This document shows, one piece after another, positions 1 to 8,428 of a stretch of DNA of 35,651 nucleotides. The notes under the pieces were generated by a model. It had not been told where the DNA came from. It searched no databases and saw only the letters and a list, made by a program, of their open reading frames with translations. The translations under genes were made by a program, and so were the position numbers. Source of the stretch: Deltaproteobacteria bacterium (lineage in GTDB: Bacteria; Myxococcota_A; Polyangia; Nannocystales; Nannocystaceae); assembly GCA_947492135.1 (NCBI GenBank), contig CANLQR010000014.1, positions 1 to 35,651 of the forward strand, given 5' to 3'. How positions within the stretch are numbered: the first letter of the stretch is position 1; each line of letters begins with the position of its first letter.

Positions 1-1811
1 CGCAGCCAGGCGCGCTGCTTCTCGTCCAGCCCGGGCTCACCCTTGGGCGGGTAGTCGAGCTCGCCGCCGCCCTTGGCCACGGCGGTCAGCAGCAGATACA
101 TCCGTAGCTTGGCTTCGTATTCGCGATGCGTGTCGTGATCGACCGGATCGGTCGACGGGCCGTGCTTTTGCACGAAGCGCTCGAGTTCCTCCACCGTGAG
201 GTCGACGAACGGTCGGATCAGCTCGTCGCGCACGGTCCGCAGGTACAGATTTCGCACCGGCTGCGCGACCAACCCGCCCTGATACATCCCCATCCGCATC
301 AAGAATGGTGCGCCGTTGATCTCGTCGTCATTCAGGTCGCGCTCGACCGCGCGGAGCGGATCGATCTGCGCCAGTCGGATCGGCGCGTTGGTGTTGGCCG
401 CGACGTGCTCCTCGATCTTGGCGACCGCCTCCTGGGTCTGGACCAGCCGATCTTTGTTCCGCGTGAACGAGACCACCGGCAGCAGCGCCATCCCGATCGC
501 GGACACCAGCAATCCGCCGCCGATCGCGTGGCCGAGCAGCGCCTGCTTCTTCACCTTCGCGGCACTGCGCTGCGCGATGTTCTTGTCGGGGAAGATGACC
601 TTCTCGAAAAGCTCACCCAGGAAGTAACTCTTGGGCTCGATCTGCGGGGTGGTGTAGCCGATGCGGGGCTGCACGCCGAACGCGGCGGCCATCGAGCTCA
701 TGATCCGATCGATGGTCCGGCCCTCTTGGGTGCCGCTGGTGAAGTACACCCCGCGCAGGTGCGGCGACTCGGCATAGACGTTGTCGGCCATCAGCTCGCC
801 GATGAACGCGGCGAGCTTGTCGCGCATCGGCTCGAAGTACTGGGGGAACTGATAGATCTTGTCGCGGGCGTCGGCGCCACGCTCTTCACCCATGCGGCGC
901 ATCACGCGGCGCTCGACGGTCTGGTTGAGCTCGTCGAAGTGCTGCACGAACGTCTGCGCGGCGTCGATCTTCTGGGTCACCGGCACGGTGAAGCCCCAGA
1001 TCTGCCGGCGCTCGGTGTTGCCTAGATCGGAGAACAGCTCGACGAAACCCGGCAACAGATCGACCTTGGTGAACAGCACGTACACCGGCACGACCATCTC
1101 GAGCTTGGCCATGACCTCGTCGATGCGCGCACGGACCTCGCGCGCCCGGGTGTGGACCTCCTCGGGATGGGCCTCGGAGACGTCGGTCACCGCGATCGCG
1201 ACCAGCACGCCGTTGACCGGCTGCTTGGGGCGATTGCGCTTGAGCAGGTCGAGAAATGACATCCACTCGTCGCGGTCGCTGTCCTCGGTGGTGTAGCGAC
1301 CGGCGGTGTCGAGAATGACGGCGTCGTTGGTCATCCACCACTGACAGTTGCGGGTGCCACCGACGCCCTGCACGCCGCCGCCCGACTTCGACTGGTACGG
1401 AAAACGCAGGCCGCTCTGGCGCAACGCGGTGCTCTTGCCCGCGCCCGGTGGGCCGATGATCATGTACCAGGGCAGGGCATACAGCGCTTCGGAGGGCTTC
1501 TTGCCGGCGAGCTTGCTGGACTTGAGCGCCGAGATGGCCTTCAAGAACTCCTGCTGCATCGAGTCGATGTCGCCGCGCAGATCGGGTCGTGCCGAGGCGG
1601 AATGACGATCGGCCTGGGCCCGCAGGGCCTTTTCAATCTCGCGGGCAGCCTTTTTGGCGCGGACGATCTTGAAGATGACGAAGGCCAGCAAGATGGCGAC
1701 GATGACGACGGTCGCCACGATCGCGATCCACATCGGCAACCCGAGCAACAACACGACCGCCCAAACCGCGGCGATGAGCAAGATGGCGAAGATGTATTTG
1801 AGCGCAGCCAT
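1..1811 (-). CDS. tssM: TssM (IcmF/VasK) inner-membrane T6SS protein, 3' end cut by window
   Basis: TssM is the large inner-membrane subunit of the T6SS envelope complex; it binds TssL and, through its periplasmic part, the lipoprotein TssJ. The first 603 codons are present and the frame is still open at the left edge; family members are usually over 1,100 residues. Two N-terminal membrane segments (about residues 3-22 and 25-47) are followed by a cytoplasmic NTPase domain with an intact Walker A, GPPGAGKST (120-128), and a DTAGRY motif. A third membrane segment lies near 423-443, after which the chain should be periplasmic. This is the classic TssM topology. The ATG at 1811 follows tssL by 20 bases and starts directly with the first hydrophobic helix. 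Last visible gene of the fha-tssJ-tssK-tssL-tssM run. Confidence 0.95.
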   Translation of the reverse strand, partial: MAALKYIFAILLIAAVWAVVLLLGLPMWIAIVATVVIVAILLAFVIFKIVRAKKAAREIEKALRAQADRHSASARPDLRGDIDSMQQEFLKAISALKSSKLAGKKPSEALYALPWYMIIGPPGAGKSTALRQSGLRFPYQSKSGGGVQGVGGTRNCQWWMTNDAVILDTAGRYTTEDSDRDEWMSFLDLLKRNRPKQPVNGVLVAIAVTDVSEAHPEEVHTRAREVRARIDEVMAKLEMVVPVYVLFTKVDLLPGFVELFSDLGNTERRQIWGFTVPVTQKIDAAQTFVQHFDELNQTVERRVMRRMGEERGADARDKIYQFPQYFEPMRDKLAAFIGELMADNVYAESPHLRGVYFTSGTQEGRTIDRIMSSMAAAFGVQPRIGYTTPQIEPKSYFLGELFEKVIFPDKNIAQRSAAKVKKQALLGHAIGGGLLVSAIGMALLPVVSFTRNKDRLVQTQEAVAKIEEHVAANTNAPIRLAQIDPLRAVERDLNDDEINGAPFLMRMGMYQGGLVAQPVRNLYLRTVRDELIRPFVDLTVEELERFVQKHGPSTDPVDHDTHREYEAKLRMYLLLTAVAKGGGELDYPPKGEPGLDEKQRAWL

Positions 1812-1831
1812 GGTCTGGAATTCTCTAGGGG

Positions 1832-2503
1832 CTACTCCTTGGGGAGTAGGGCCTCGATGCGGCCTTGGACCTTGGACGTTTGGCCATCGAGTGCCTTGCG
1901 CAGCACGATGATGAGCGCCAGCGAAAACAGCACGGCAAGCAGGCCGATCCACACGGTGACGTAGTACTGCTGGGTGCGGTTGACCCGCTCACGCGGTCGC
2001 AGGTGCCGCTTGGACAACGGCTCGGGCTTGGCGTGGATGCCCAGCGCGTCCTTGACGCGGCGTTGCACGGCGGCAAGCTCGAGCTCGCCACCACGGATGG
2101 CATATCGACCCTGAAACCCGAACAGCAGGCACATGTAGTAGACCCGCAGGGTTTCGATGCGCCGCGGGTCGGCGATCAGCTGCTCGAGGCGCACGAAGAA
2201 GCCCTCGCCGGCGAGGTTCTCGCTGAAGTACTGCAGCTGCAGGGGTTGGCTCAGCCAGACGTCGCGCACGCCTCCGCTCTTGCGCATCGCGACCTCGTCG
2301 GCGAGCGCGACGATCGCATACGCCATGTCCTGCACGTCGCGTTCGTAGATCCCGGCGCGCACGCCCGAGCGAAACAGCTCGTCGATGAACCCTCGCACGC
2401 GGGTGTGGAGCGTCTCGGGCGAGATGAAACCGTCATCGGCGAGGGTGCGGATCTGCACCAACGCGTTGAAACAGTCCTTGGTGACTTCGTTGACGCGGTC
2501 CAT
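1832..2503 (-). CDS. tssL: TssL (DotU/ImpK) inner-membrane T6SS protein
   Basis: TssL partners TssM in the inner membrane and links the membrane complex to the baseplate. The 223 residues match the short DotU type without a peptidoglycan-binding OmpA extension. A helical cytoplasmic domain comes first, with the family-typical FFVRLEQL (102-109) and YYMCLLFGFQGRY (122-134). A single hydrophobic segment at 180-201 then places the C terminus in the periplasm. The start is six bases after the tssK stop, so translation is probably coupled to tssK. Because no OmpA-like domain is fused here, peptidoglycan anchoring must come from elsewhere; the LysM protein at 26708-28591 is a candidate, by inference. 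Confidence 0.94.
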   Translation of the reverse strand: MDRVNEVTKDCFNALVQIRTLADDGFISPETLHTRVRGFIDELFRSGVRAGIYERDVQDMAYAIVALADEVAMRKSGGVRDVWLSQPLQLQYFSENLAGEGFFVRLEQLIADPRRIETLRVYYMCLLFGFQGRYAIRGGELELAAVQRRVKDALGIHAKPEPLSKRHLRPRERVNRTQQYYVTVWIGLLAVLFSLALIIVLRKALDGQTSKVQGRIEALLPKE

Positions 2504-2509
2504 GGTGGC

Positions 2510-3895
2510 CTAAGGCGCGCCGGTGCCCGCGCGCTCGGGCACGCCCATGAGAATGATCTTCGCCTTGGTGGGATCGAACGGCGGCGGCAAGTAGATCGCG
2601 ACCGTGCGCTCGGTCGCGATCTGTCGCCAGAACTCGCTGGTGGTCTCGAGCATGAAGTACACCTGCTTGGGCCGCACCGGCACCTCGGAGGGCGGGCGGT
2701 GGGTCACCGTCAACGGCACGCCCGGCGTCGCGGAGCGCACGATCTGGTTGATCTGCTTCCACGAGGCGATCTTGGACAGCTTGGGCAGCTTGTTCGCCAC
2801 CTCCTGCTGCGCGCCCTCGGCTTCGACCGCGAGCACGAATCGCGTGCACCGCGGTAGGCGGTCGTCCTTGAGCTGGCCGATCCACATGCCGTCTTGGCGA
2901 GCCTCGAGCGGCACCGTGATGCACAGCTCGCGCACGGTAGCGCCGAGCATCTTGTTGAGCATCGCGAACAGCTCTTCGAAGGTCGCGCGCAGATCGGTGT
3001 GGTTGAACCGCGGGAACGTCGAAGGATCGACCTCGCTCGAGAACGTCGTCAACGCGCCACCGAGCTCGATCAGCGTCAGAAAGCAGCCCAGCGGCGAGGT
3101 GGTGCGGCTCTCGACGATGTGCCGGACGTGCGGGATGTACGTGTTGAGGCCGTTGAGCAGCAAGAATCGGGTGATGTCCTGGCCGGTGAACTCGACCGCG
3201 GCGGCGTCGATCTGGCGGCGCGTCTCGGAGACCGCGCGCTGCTTGGTCAGCAGCACGCTGAGCAAGTCCTGCAACCACGCCATCAGCACCGGCGACGCCG
3301 TGACCGTCAACGCCGGTGGGATGTAGTTGCGGCTGAGCGCGAAGCTTCCGGTGCTGTCGCGCACGACCTCGGCGATCTTCACCGTCTCGTAGTCGTCACG
3401 GGGCTCGGTGCCGTAGATGATCGTCAGATTGGGGCGTCCGAACGCGATGATCTGCTCGGTCTTGGCGATGGTCAGATCGTGGACCGGGCGGTTGGCGATG
3501 CGGAAGCGCGCCGCGCCGACGTCGTCGAGGGCGTCCTGGAAGTTCGGGATGCCCTCACGCGCCGCGGGCACGGCGAGGTAGACCTCGAGCATCGATGCCG
3601 TGGTCGGGAACGCTTCGGCGATCGGGCGAGCCGCGGGAGCGCCGGCCTCACCCGGCGCAAACTCGACGGCAAGGCCCGCCGAGAGCACGCCAGAGAACTG
3701 CCCGATCTTCAGCTGGCCGGCCTTGAGGGCGCCTTCGTCGATGGTCATCGACACCACGCCCCAGGGATACGGGGAGGCCGCAGCGAGCCGCGCGCCGAGG
3801 GTCGCCTCGAAGTAGAGGTCTTGTTGCTGCAGATGCTGGGGACACATCAGCATCCCTTCGCTCCACACCACGCGATCGAGGTTGCGCTTGGTCAT
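2510..3895 (-). CDS. tssK: TssK (VasE/ImpJ) baseplate-to-membrane adaptor
   Basis: TssK is the trimeric cytoplasmic adaptor that docks the T6SS baseplate (TssE-F-G) onto the TssL/TssM membrane complex. Its 461 residues are the usual family length. The N terminus carries the family signature WSEGMLMCPQHLQQQD (about 11-26), which forms the shoulder domain, and the C-terminal head ends in a proline-rich PPPFDPTKAKI stretch typical of TssK. The stop of tssJ is only three bases upstream and tssL starts six bases downstream, so tssJ-K-L are translated as a block. Nothing is missing relative to the family. Confidence 0.95.
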   Translation of the reverse strand: MTKRNLDRVVWSEGMLMCPQHLQQQDLYFEATLGARLAAASPYPWGVVSMTIDEGALKAGQLKIGQFSGVLSAGLAVEFAPGEAGAPAARPIAEAFPTTASMLEVYLAVPAAREGIPNFQDALDDVGAARFRIANRPVHDLTIAKTEQIIAFGRPNLTIIYGTEPRDDYETVKIAEVVRDSTGSFALSRNYIPPALTVTASPVLMAWLQDLLSVLLTKQRAVSETRRQIDAAAVEFTGQDITRFLLLNGLNTYIPHVRHIVESRTTSPLGCFLTLIELGGALTTFSSEVDPSTFPRFNHTDLRATFEELFAMLNKMLGATVRELCITVPLEARQDGMWIGQLKDDRLPRCTRFVLAVEAEGAQQEVANKLPKLSKIASWKQINQIVRSATPGVPLTVTHRPPSEVPVRPKQVYFMLETTSEFWRQIATERTVAIYLPPPFDPTKAKIILMGVPERAGTGAP

Positions 3896-3898
3896 GGC

Positions 3899-4702
3899 CT
3901 AACCGCCCCCTGGGGCTGCGGGTGCGGTCGGGGCCGCGGGCGCCTCGGCAGCCGGAGCCTCGGGTGTCGCCGGGGCCTCGGGTTTTTCGGGTGCCTTGGC
4001 GTCCTTGAGCTTCTTGCGCTTCTTCTTCTTTTTCTCGGGCTCGGGTGCCGGCGGCTTGACCTTCAACGGCGGCCCGGGGCACTCGATCGCCGCGCGCGTT
4101 CGATCGAAGCCGGGCGGCGGCGTGTGCCCACCGTCGACGAGGCTGCCGTCGAGCAAGACGTAGAAACACGGATCGGCCCACGTCTTCTTGTTGGCCTGCG
4201 CCAGGCATACCGAGTCGCCGTGGTACTTGGGCACGTCCCAGAGGCGATACCAGTTGGTCCCGGTCGGCTCGCGAAACAGCGCGACCGCGAGGATGTGGGT
4301 CGCTTTGGGGTCGGGCTCGATCTCGATCAGCTCGGGCTTGTCGGGATAGATCTGGCGTTCGTCCTCGGCGAGGAACGAATCCCCGAAGACGTCTTTGCCC
4401 TTTTCCCAGGTCTCGCGAAAATCGAGCATCGGCACCGCCTCGTCCGACGAGAGCTGATAGAACCGCACGACGGTGGGCAGCGGCGAGCCGGTCTCGTCGG
4501 GGTTGATCTTCGCGGTCGGCTGGATCACCACGCGGACCTTGAAGGCCGCTTCTTCTTCAGGATTGCAGCTGGGGCCCTCCGATTTTTTCTTGCAGCCAGC
4601 GAGCCATGGTGACGCCAGCATGGCGGCCACGGCCCAGCAGAGAACCGTGGTGGGGACGGGGCGATAGCCCGAGGTGCGGGGCGCGGAACGACGAGAAAAC
4701 AT
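3899..4702 (-). CDS. tssJ: TssJ (VasD/Lip) outer-membrane lipoprotein with a lysine/alanine/proline tail
   Basis: TssJ is the outer-membrane lipoprotein that contacts the periplasmic end of TssM. From the ATG at 4702 the protein has 267 residues. It has a basic n-region, a hydrophobic core and a lipobox LAGC with the acylated cysteine at 37. An in-frame start at 4729 would add nine residues without improving the signal. The folded part (about 48-207) contains the beta-sandwich-like FYQLSS and VALFREP stretches seen in TssJ. It is followed by a tail (about 208-267) of a lysine cluster and Ala/Pro/Glu repeats, which typical TssJ proteins of about 150-180 residues lack. It lies 81 bases after the FHA-CpaF stop and three before tssK. 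Gene order supports the call more strongly than sequence alone. Confidence 0.85.
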   Translation of the reverse strand: MFSRRSAPRTSGYRPVPTTVLCWAVAAMLASPWLAGCKKKSEGPSCNPEEEAAFKVRVVIQPTAKINPDETGSPLPTVVRFYQLSSDEAVPMLDFRETWEKGKDVFGDSFLAEDERQIYPDKPELIEIEPDPKATHILAVALFREPTGTNWYRLWDVPKYHGDSVCLAQANKKTWADPCFYVLLDGSLVDGGHTPPPGFDRTRAAIECPGPPLKVKPPAPEPEKKKKKRKKLKDAKAPEKPEAPATPEAPAAEAPAAPTAPAAPGGG

Positions 4703-4783
4703 GGTCGGCTTGGACTCGGGGAGCGGCAACGCCGCGAAATCTCACCACAGGCGGCCCCAAACTTCAACGAGAGCGGCGCCAGG

Positions 4784-7282
4784 TCATCCGCCGAGCATGC
4801 CGGCGTCTACCACGATGCCGCGGCGTTGCATGGCCGCGAAGAACTTCGGCACCTCACCGGTGTGGCGCCACGTCCCCGTGCGCGGATCAATGCCGATGAT
4901 CTCGACCATCATGGTGCTTCCGTCCGGGGCCACGCGGGCCTCGGCGACCTCGACCACGCGCGACGTGCCGTCGGGGAAGCGGCCGACCGTGATGATGAGC
5001 TCGAGCGTTCGTGCGACCGCTTGGACACGACTGGCATTGTCGGGTCCGCCCGCGAGGCCGGTCAGCGCCGCGAGGCGGCTCACCCCGGCGTCAGCGGTGC
5101 TGGCCCGCATCGATACCAGCACGCCCGACAGGCCGCGGCCAGCCGCAGCCATGAGCTCACTGGCCTCGGGGCCCGTGGTCTCGTGAAGGCAGAGTCGATC
5201 GGGGCGCAGGCCTACTGCGGTGCGCACGAGCGCTTGCATCACGGTGGTGCCGTCGGTGCCGACCAATCCATCACCCTCGAGGATGATGACGTGCGCGGGG
5301 ACCACCCCCGGTTCTGACATCGGTCGGACGAGCACATGGCGATCGGTGCCCGGTGCGGCGTCGATCAACGCGGTGATCAGCGGAAATGCGCGGGCGCCCG
5401 GGCCCGCGCACACGAGGATCCCGAGTCCGGCCTGCACACAGATGGACAACAGGTTCGCGATTGCCGGTGACAGCGAGCCGTCTTGGAGCAGGCGCTCGAG
5501 CGTCCAGCGCTGCTCGGTCGGTGACGGCAGCGTGATGTTCACGACCGGGCCGCCGGACGCGACCGACTCGTGCACCGCGTAGACGTCGGCACCGTCGAGC
5601 GTGCGCGCATCGACGATCGGGTTCTCGGCGCCGAAAGTGGTGCCGGTGAGGCGGCGAACCACGACCTCGATCGCCTGTGGGCACGAGAACTTCGCGTCGA
5701 TCTCGGTCGGCGGGGTGTTGCCGCGCCTGACCAGCACGCGATCGGGTCCGTGCACGAAGATCTCTTGCACGTCGCTCTCGGCGAGCCGGGCAGACAGCGC
5801 GCCCAGCCCACACATCTCGCTGGCGATTCGCTCGGCCCACGGGCGGACCTGGATGCCTTCGGCGGTCTCGGCCGCGACCTGCAACAGGCGCATGGCCTCG
5901 GCGCGGGCGCGCGCGCGGGTCTCACCGTCGCGGTCGGGTAGATTCTCGCCGCCGCACAGCAGGTCGAACACGTTGGCGAAGACGCGCGCGCACGCAGCCC
6001 GTGCGAGCGCCGCACCGGACAACGCGGCGAGGTCCGTGAAGTCGACATCGAGCGAGTTGACCAGGCGGGCATCGATGAACACCGGCGAGGCGGAGGGATT
6101 CGAGCGGAGGATCGGTGCGCTCGGTGCCGGTACGACCTGCGGCACACCTGGTGGCCGCGAGGGCGCGCTGCGTTGCGGCGTGAATGGACGTTGCGGTTCG
6201 GGGGCCGCGGCTTCGTGGTGGACGGGCCCCGCGTCGACGTGCATCGGCGTGCGGGTCGGCGCAGCGTCGAGTGGCTCGAACGCCGGCAACACCGGCGGTG
6301 GTGGATCGGTCGGCGCCGGTTGGCTGGGCTCGGCGACCGCGGGTGTCGCTGGCTCGAACACCGGTGGTGGGCTCTGTGGCGCCGACCATCCCGGCGCCAA
6401 CGGTGCACCGGGATAGCCCACCGAGGGATGGCTGATGGGTTCGAGCAACGCCGCGGGTTCGCGGGTGTCGCCCGGCGACGGCGGATCGAGTAACGGTGGC
6501 GCGGCGTCCGGCAAGACGCCCGCACCTGCGGGTGTCAGCGTGCCGCCGGTGCGCGCGGGCGGGTCGGACGGGCCGATCGGCATCGGCATCGGCGTCGACA
6601 CCATCATCGGCGGCGGCATCGACATCGGCGGCGGCATCGACATCGGCATCGGCATCGATACTGGCGGCGGCATCGAGTCCACAGGCGCCTCGACGAAGGC
6701 GCCGATCGGCGGGGGCATCGTCGGCGGTTCGTCGGGCATGCGACCACGCGGCAACGGGCCACCCACGCCGACCGCGGAGGGCACGCCGAGGTTGGGTACG
6801 CCTGCGCCGAACCCCGGTCCACTGGCGAATGGCGGCTCGGAAGCCATGGGTGGGCTGATCGACGCGGGCACTGCCGCCGGGGACAGCGGCGGCGGCATCG
6901 ACGGTGGACCCGCGGGCGCCGGATAGCCAGGCGGTAGCTCGGGCTGGGCGAAGCCGCGGGGGGCAAGCGGCGCTGGGGATACCCCGCCGGCAACGTCCAG
7001 CTCGAAGTCCAGCCGATGCGAACAGATGAACACCTCATCGCGCGGGGCCAGCTGGTATGGCCCCTGGATCCGCGTGCTGTTCACGAACGTGCCGTTGGTC
7101 GACTCGAGATCGATGAGCGTCACGTCGGTCCCGATGAACAGGATTCGTGCGTGCGCGCTCGAGACGCCCGGCTCGGGAATCACGAGGTCGTTCGCGTTGG
7201 TGCGCCCGATCGTGATCTCTCGCTTTTCGAACACATGCGTGCGCGGCACCTCGCCGGACTTCGAGACGGTGATGCGAAGCAT
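4784..7282 (-). CDS. FHA domain fused to a CpaF/VirB11-like pseudo-ATPase, T6SS-linked
   Basis: The first gene of the fha-tssJ-K-L-M run; 832 residues from ATG 7282 (longer starts at 7333 or 7474 are possible, but the FHA fold begins here). An N-terminal FHA domain keeps the phospho-threonine-binding residues GRT (26-28), SSAH (41-44) and STNGT (61-65). A long Pro/Met/Gly low-complexity linker follows (about 110-440). The C-terminal ~390 residues align by eye with CpaF/TadA-type secretion ATPases: the N-terminal part ending in LTGTTFG, a RPDRL...E..GPEA block and a GR.PDG ending. The P-loop is degenerate: where GGTGSGKT is expected the protein reads AGPGARAF (626-633), so the catalytic lysine is alanine. 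It probably binds phosphorylated partners and may be a structural or nucleotide-sensing scaffold; the ATPase role is doubtful. Confidence 0.8.
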   Translation of the reverse strand: MLRITVSKSGEVPRTHVFEKREITIGRTNANDLVIPEPGVSSAHARILFIGTDVTLIDLESTNGTFVNSTRIQGPYQLAPRDEVFICSHRLDFELDVAGGVSPAPLAPRGFAQPELPPGYPAPAGPPSMPPPLSPAAVPASISPPMASEPPFASGPGFGAGVPNLGVPSAVGVGGPLPRGRMPDEPPTMPPPIGAFVEAPVDSMPPPVSMPMPMSMPPPMSMPPPMMVSTPMPMPIGPSDPPARTGGTLTPAGAGVLPDAAPPLLDPPSPGDTREPAALLEPISHPSVGYPGAPLAPGWSAPQSPPPVFEPATPAVAEPSQPAPTDPPPPVLPAFEPLDAAPTRTPMHVDAGPVHHEAAAPEPQRPFTPQRSAPSRPPGVPQVVPAPSAPILRSNPSASPVFIDARLVNSLDVDFTDLAALSGAALARAACARVFANVFDLLCGGENLPDRDGETRARARAEAMRLLQVAAETAEGIQVRPWAERIASEMCGLGALSARLAESDVQEIFVHGPDRVLVRRGNTPPTEIDAKFSCPQAIEVVVRRLTGTTFGAENPIVDARTLDGADVYAVHESVASGGPVVNITLPSPTEQRWTLERLLQDGSLSPAIANLLSICVQAGLGILVCAGPGARAFPLITALIDAAPGTDRHVLVRPMSEPGVVPAHVIILEGDGLVGTDGTTVMQALVRTAVGLRPDRLCLHETTGPEASELMAAAGRGLSGVLVSMRASTADAGVSRLAALTGLAGGPDNASRVQAVARTLELIITVGRFPDGTSRVVEVAEARVAPDGSTMMVEIIGIDPRTGTWRHTGEVPKFFAAMQRRGIVVDAGMLGG

Positions 7283-7456
7283 GGGCGTCGGTGCCCGCGA
7301 GCATGACGTGGAGACCGCCGGGGGCAAAGCCATTTTGTGACAGGTCGTTCGACGGGCTCCAGAACCGAGTTCCGCACCGAGTCCAGCGGTGCACCAAGGG
7401 TGGCCCAGCGGTCCGTCTTGTGGGGGCAACTGCGCAATGCTACCTTTGCCCGCACC
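7283..7456. promoter_or_regulatory. Divergent intergenic region between FHA-CpaF-like gene and hcp
   Basis: These 174 bases separate the two oppositely transcribed T6SS runs and must hold both promoters. On the plus strand a TGnTAnnnT box lies just before hcp (listed separately). No comparable box was found close to the 7282 start on the minus strand, so the FHA gene may have a longer leader or start upstream. No sigma-54 TGGCAC...TTGC pair and no long inverted repeat was seen. Confidence 0.5.
7438..7446 (+). promoter_or_regulatory. Extended -10-like box before hcp
   Basis: TGCTACCTT fits TGnTAnnnT and ends 10 bases before the hcp ATG. A weak TTGTGG lies 17 bases upstream at 7418-7423. A transcript starting about 6-7 bases after the box would have a leader of only a few bases, consistent with the absence of a Shine-Dalgarno. 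Predicted from pattern only. Confidence 0.45.
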
Positions 7457-7948
7457 ATGGCGGAAACAGTCCATCTCTATCTCAAGTCGAACAGCGTAGA
7501 CATCAAGGGCGAGTCGACGCAGACCAGCCTCGGACGCGAGGGCAGCATCGAATGCCTCTTCTTGCAGACCGGTGTCGAGACCGCGCGCGAGAAGGGCTCA
7601 GGGATGGCGACCGGCCGGCGCACCCACAAGCCGTTGGTCATCCGCAAGCGCATCGACAAGTCGTCGCCGCTGCTCATGAAGTCGCTGTGCACCAACGAGG
7701 TCGTCGCCGGTGAGTTCAAGTTCTTCCGGCCCAACCCGACGGGCGATGGCACGACCCAGCACTTTTACTCGATCGAGATCGGCGAGGGTCGAATTGCCTC
7801 GATCTCCCAGACCTCACCCGACTCGTTCGATCCGGCGCTATCCAACCAGCCCGAGATGGAAGAGGTCGGCTTCGTGTTCCACAACATCACGTGGACCTAC
7901 ATCGATGGTGGCATGAGTCACCACGACAATTGGCGCGAAGGCACCTGA
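7457..7948 (+). CDS. hcp: Hcp (TssD) T6SS inner-tube protein
   Basis: Hcp forms the hexameric rings of the tube that is shot out when the sheath contracts. It is also a secreted marker and effector carrier. The 163-residue product matches the Hcp family length. It has the beta-barrel pattern of the family and ends with ITWTYIDGG...DNW, which corresponds to the conserved closing strand of Hcp. The ATG at 7457 is chosen because the preceding in-frame codons have no family similarity; no Shine-Dalgarno is visible. It heads the plus-strand run hcp-tssE-tssF-tssG-clpV and is the first gene after the divergent region, suiting its need for high expression. Confidence 0.95.
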   Translation: MAETVHLYLKSNSVDIKGESTQTSLGREGSIECLFLQTGVETAREKGSGMATGRRTHKPLVIRKRIDKSSPLLMKSLCTNEVVAGEFKFFRPNPTGDGTTQHFYSIEIGEGRIASISQTSPDSFDPALSNQPEMEEVGFVFHNITWTYIDGGMSHHDNWREGT

Positions 7949-7982
7949 GCCCCGCGGCGCCGACGTGGACTCTGACCGCGTG

Positions 7983-7991
7983 TGATAGGGT
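7983..7991 (+). promoter_or_regulatory. Extended -10-like box before tssE
   Basis: TGATAGGGT fits TGnTAnnnT and ends seven bases before the tssE ATG, within the 50-base hcp-tssE gap. It may give tssE and the genes after it their own near-leaderless transcript, so that hcp can be expressed at a different level from the baseplate genes. Predicted from pattern only. Confidence 0.4.
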
Positions 7992-7998
7992 CGGATGA

Positions 7999-8385
7999 AT
8001 GCCAGCTCGCGGACTACTGTCGCGTCTGACGTCGTCCGACCCTCTGCGTCCGGTCGACGAGGTCCAGTCCATCCTCGAAAATCTCAGGGCGATCCTCAAC
8101 ACGCGGATCGGCGATTCGATGTCGGCCAGCGGCTTTGGGATCATCGATCTCGCCGACCTCGTGCACAATTTTCCGAACGCGGCGCAGATCATGGAAAAAA
8201 GCATCCGCGCGACCGTGGGTGAGTACGAGACCCGCCTCAAACAGGTCCGGGTGCGGCTGGTCCCCAGCGATAACCCGCTGACGTTGGTCTTCGAGATCTC
8301 GGCGCGGCTCGCTGGCGACCGCCACCAGGGCGTGGTGCGGGTTCGGACCGAAGTGAACTCGTCGGGTCGCGTGGACGTCGAGTGA
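7999..8385 (+). CDS. tssE: TssE (gp25/lysozyme-like) baseplate protein
   Basis: TssE is the small baseplate wedge protein related to phage T4 gp25; it starts sheath polymerisation around the Hcp tube. The product has 128 residues. The core reads ENLRAILNTRIGDSMSASGFG, matching the conserved gp25 pattern of a helix followed by LLNTR and GLPD-like turns. A central helix (MEKSIRATVGEYETRL) leads into the C-terminal strands. The start follows hcp by 50 bases and has no clear Shine-Dalgarno. Length and position directly before tssF and tssG support the call. Confidence 0.92.
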   Translation: MPARGLLSRLTSSDPLRPVDEVQSILENLRAILNTRIGDSMSASGFGIIDLADLVHNFPNAAQIMEKSIRATVGEYETRLKQVRVRLVPSDNPLTLVFEISARLAGDRHQGVVRVRTEVNSSGRVDVE

Positions 8386-8428
8386 CGCTGACAGATGCAT
8401 CGCACAGCGCGTAGACTCGCGCTCCGGC

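Noticed and set aside
126-1341. Frames on both strands inside the tssM region
   Set aside because: The tssM frame itself runs off the left edge and explains the region; the others lack motifs.
2894-4612. 572-codon plus-strand frame opposite tssK and tssJ
   Set aside because: Antisense shadow of well-recognised T6SS genes; composition typical of a reversed GC-rich gene.
6583-6675. Short repeats in the FHA-CpaF linker as a possible CRISPR or regulatory repeat
   Set aside because: They are in-frame Pro/Met codon repeats of the linker with no regular spacers.
7283-7456. Sigma-54 promoter before hcp
   Set aside because: T6SS loci are sometimes sigma-54 dependent, but no TGGCAC-N5-TTGC pair was found on the plus strand here.
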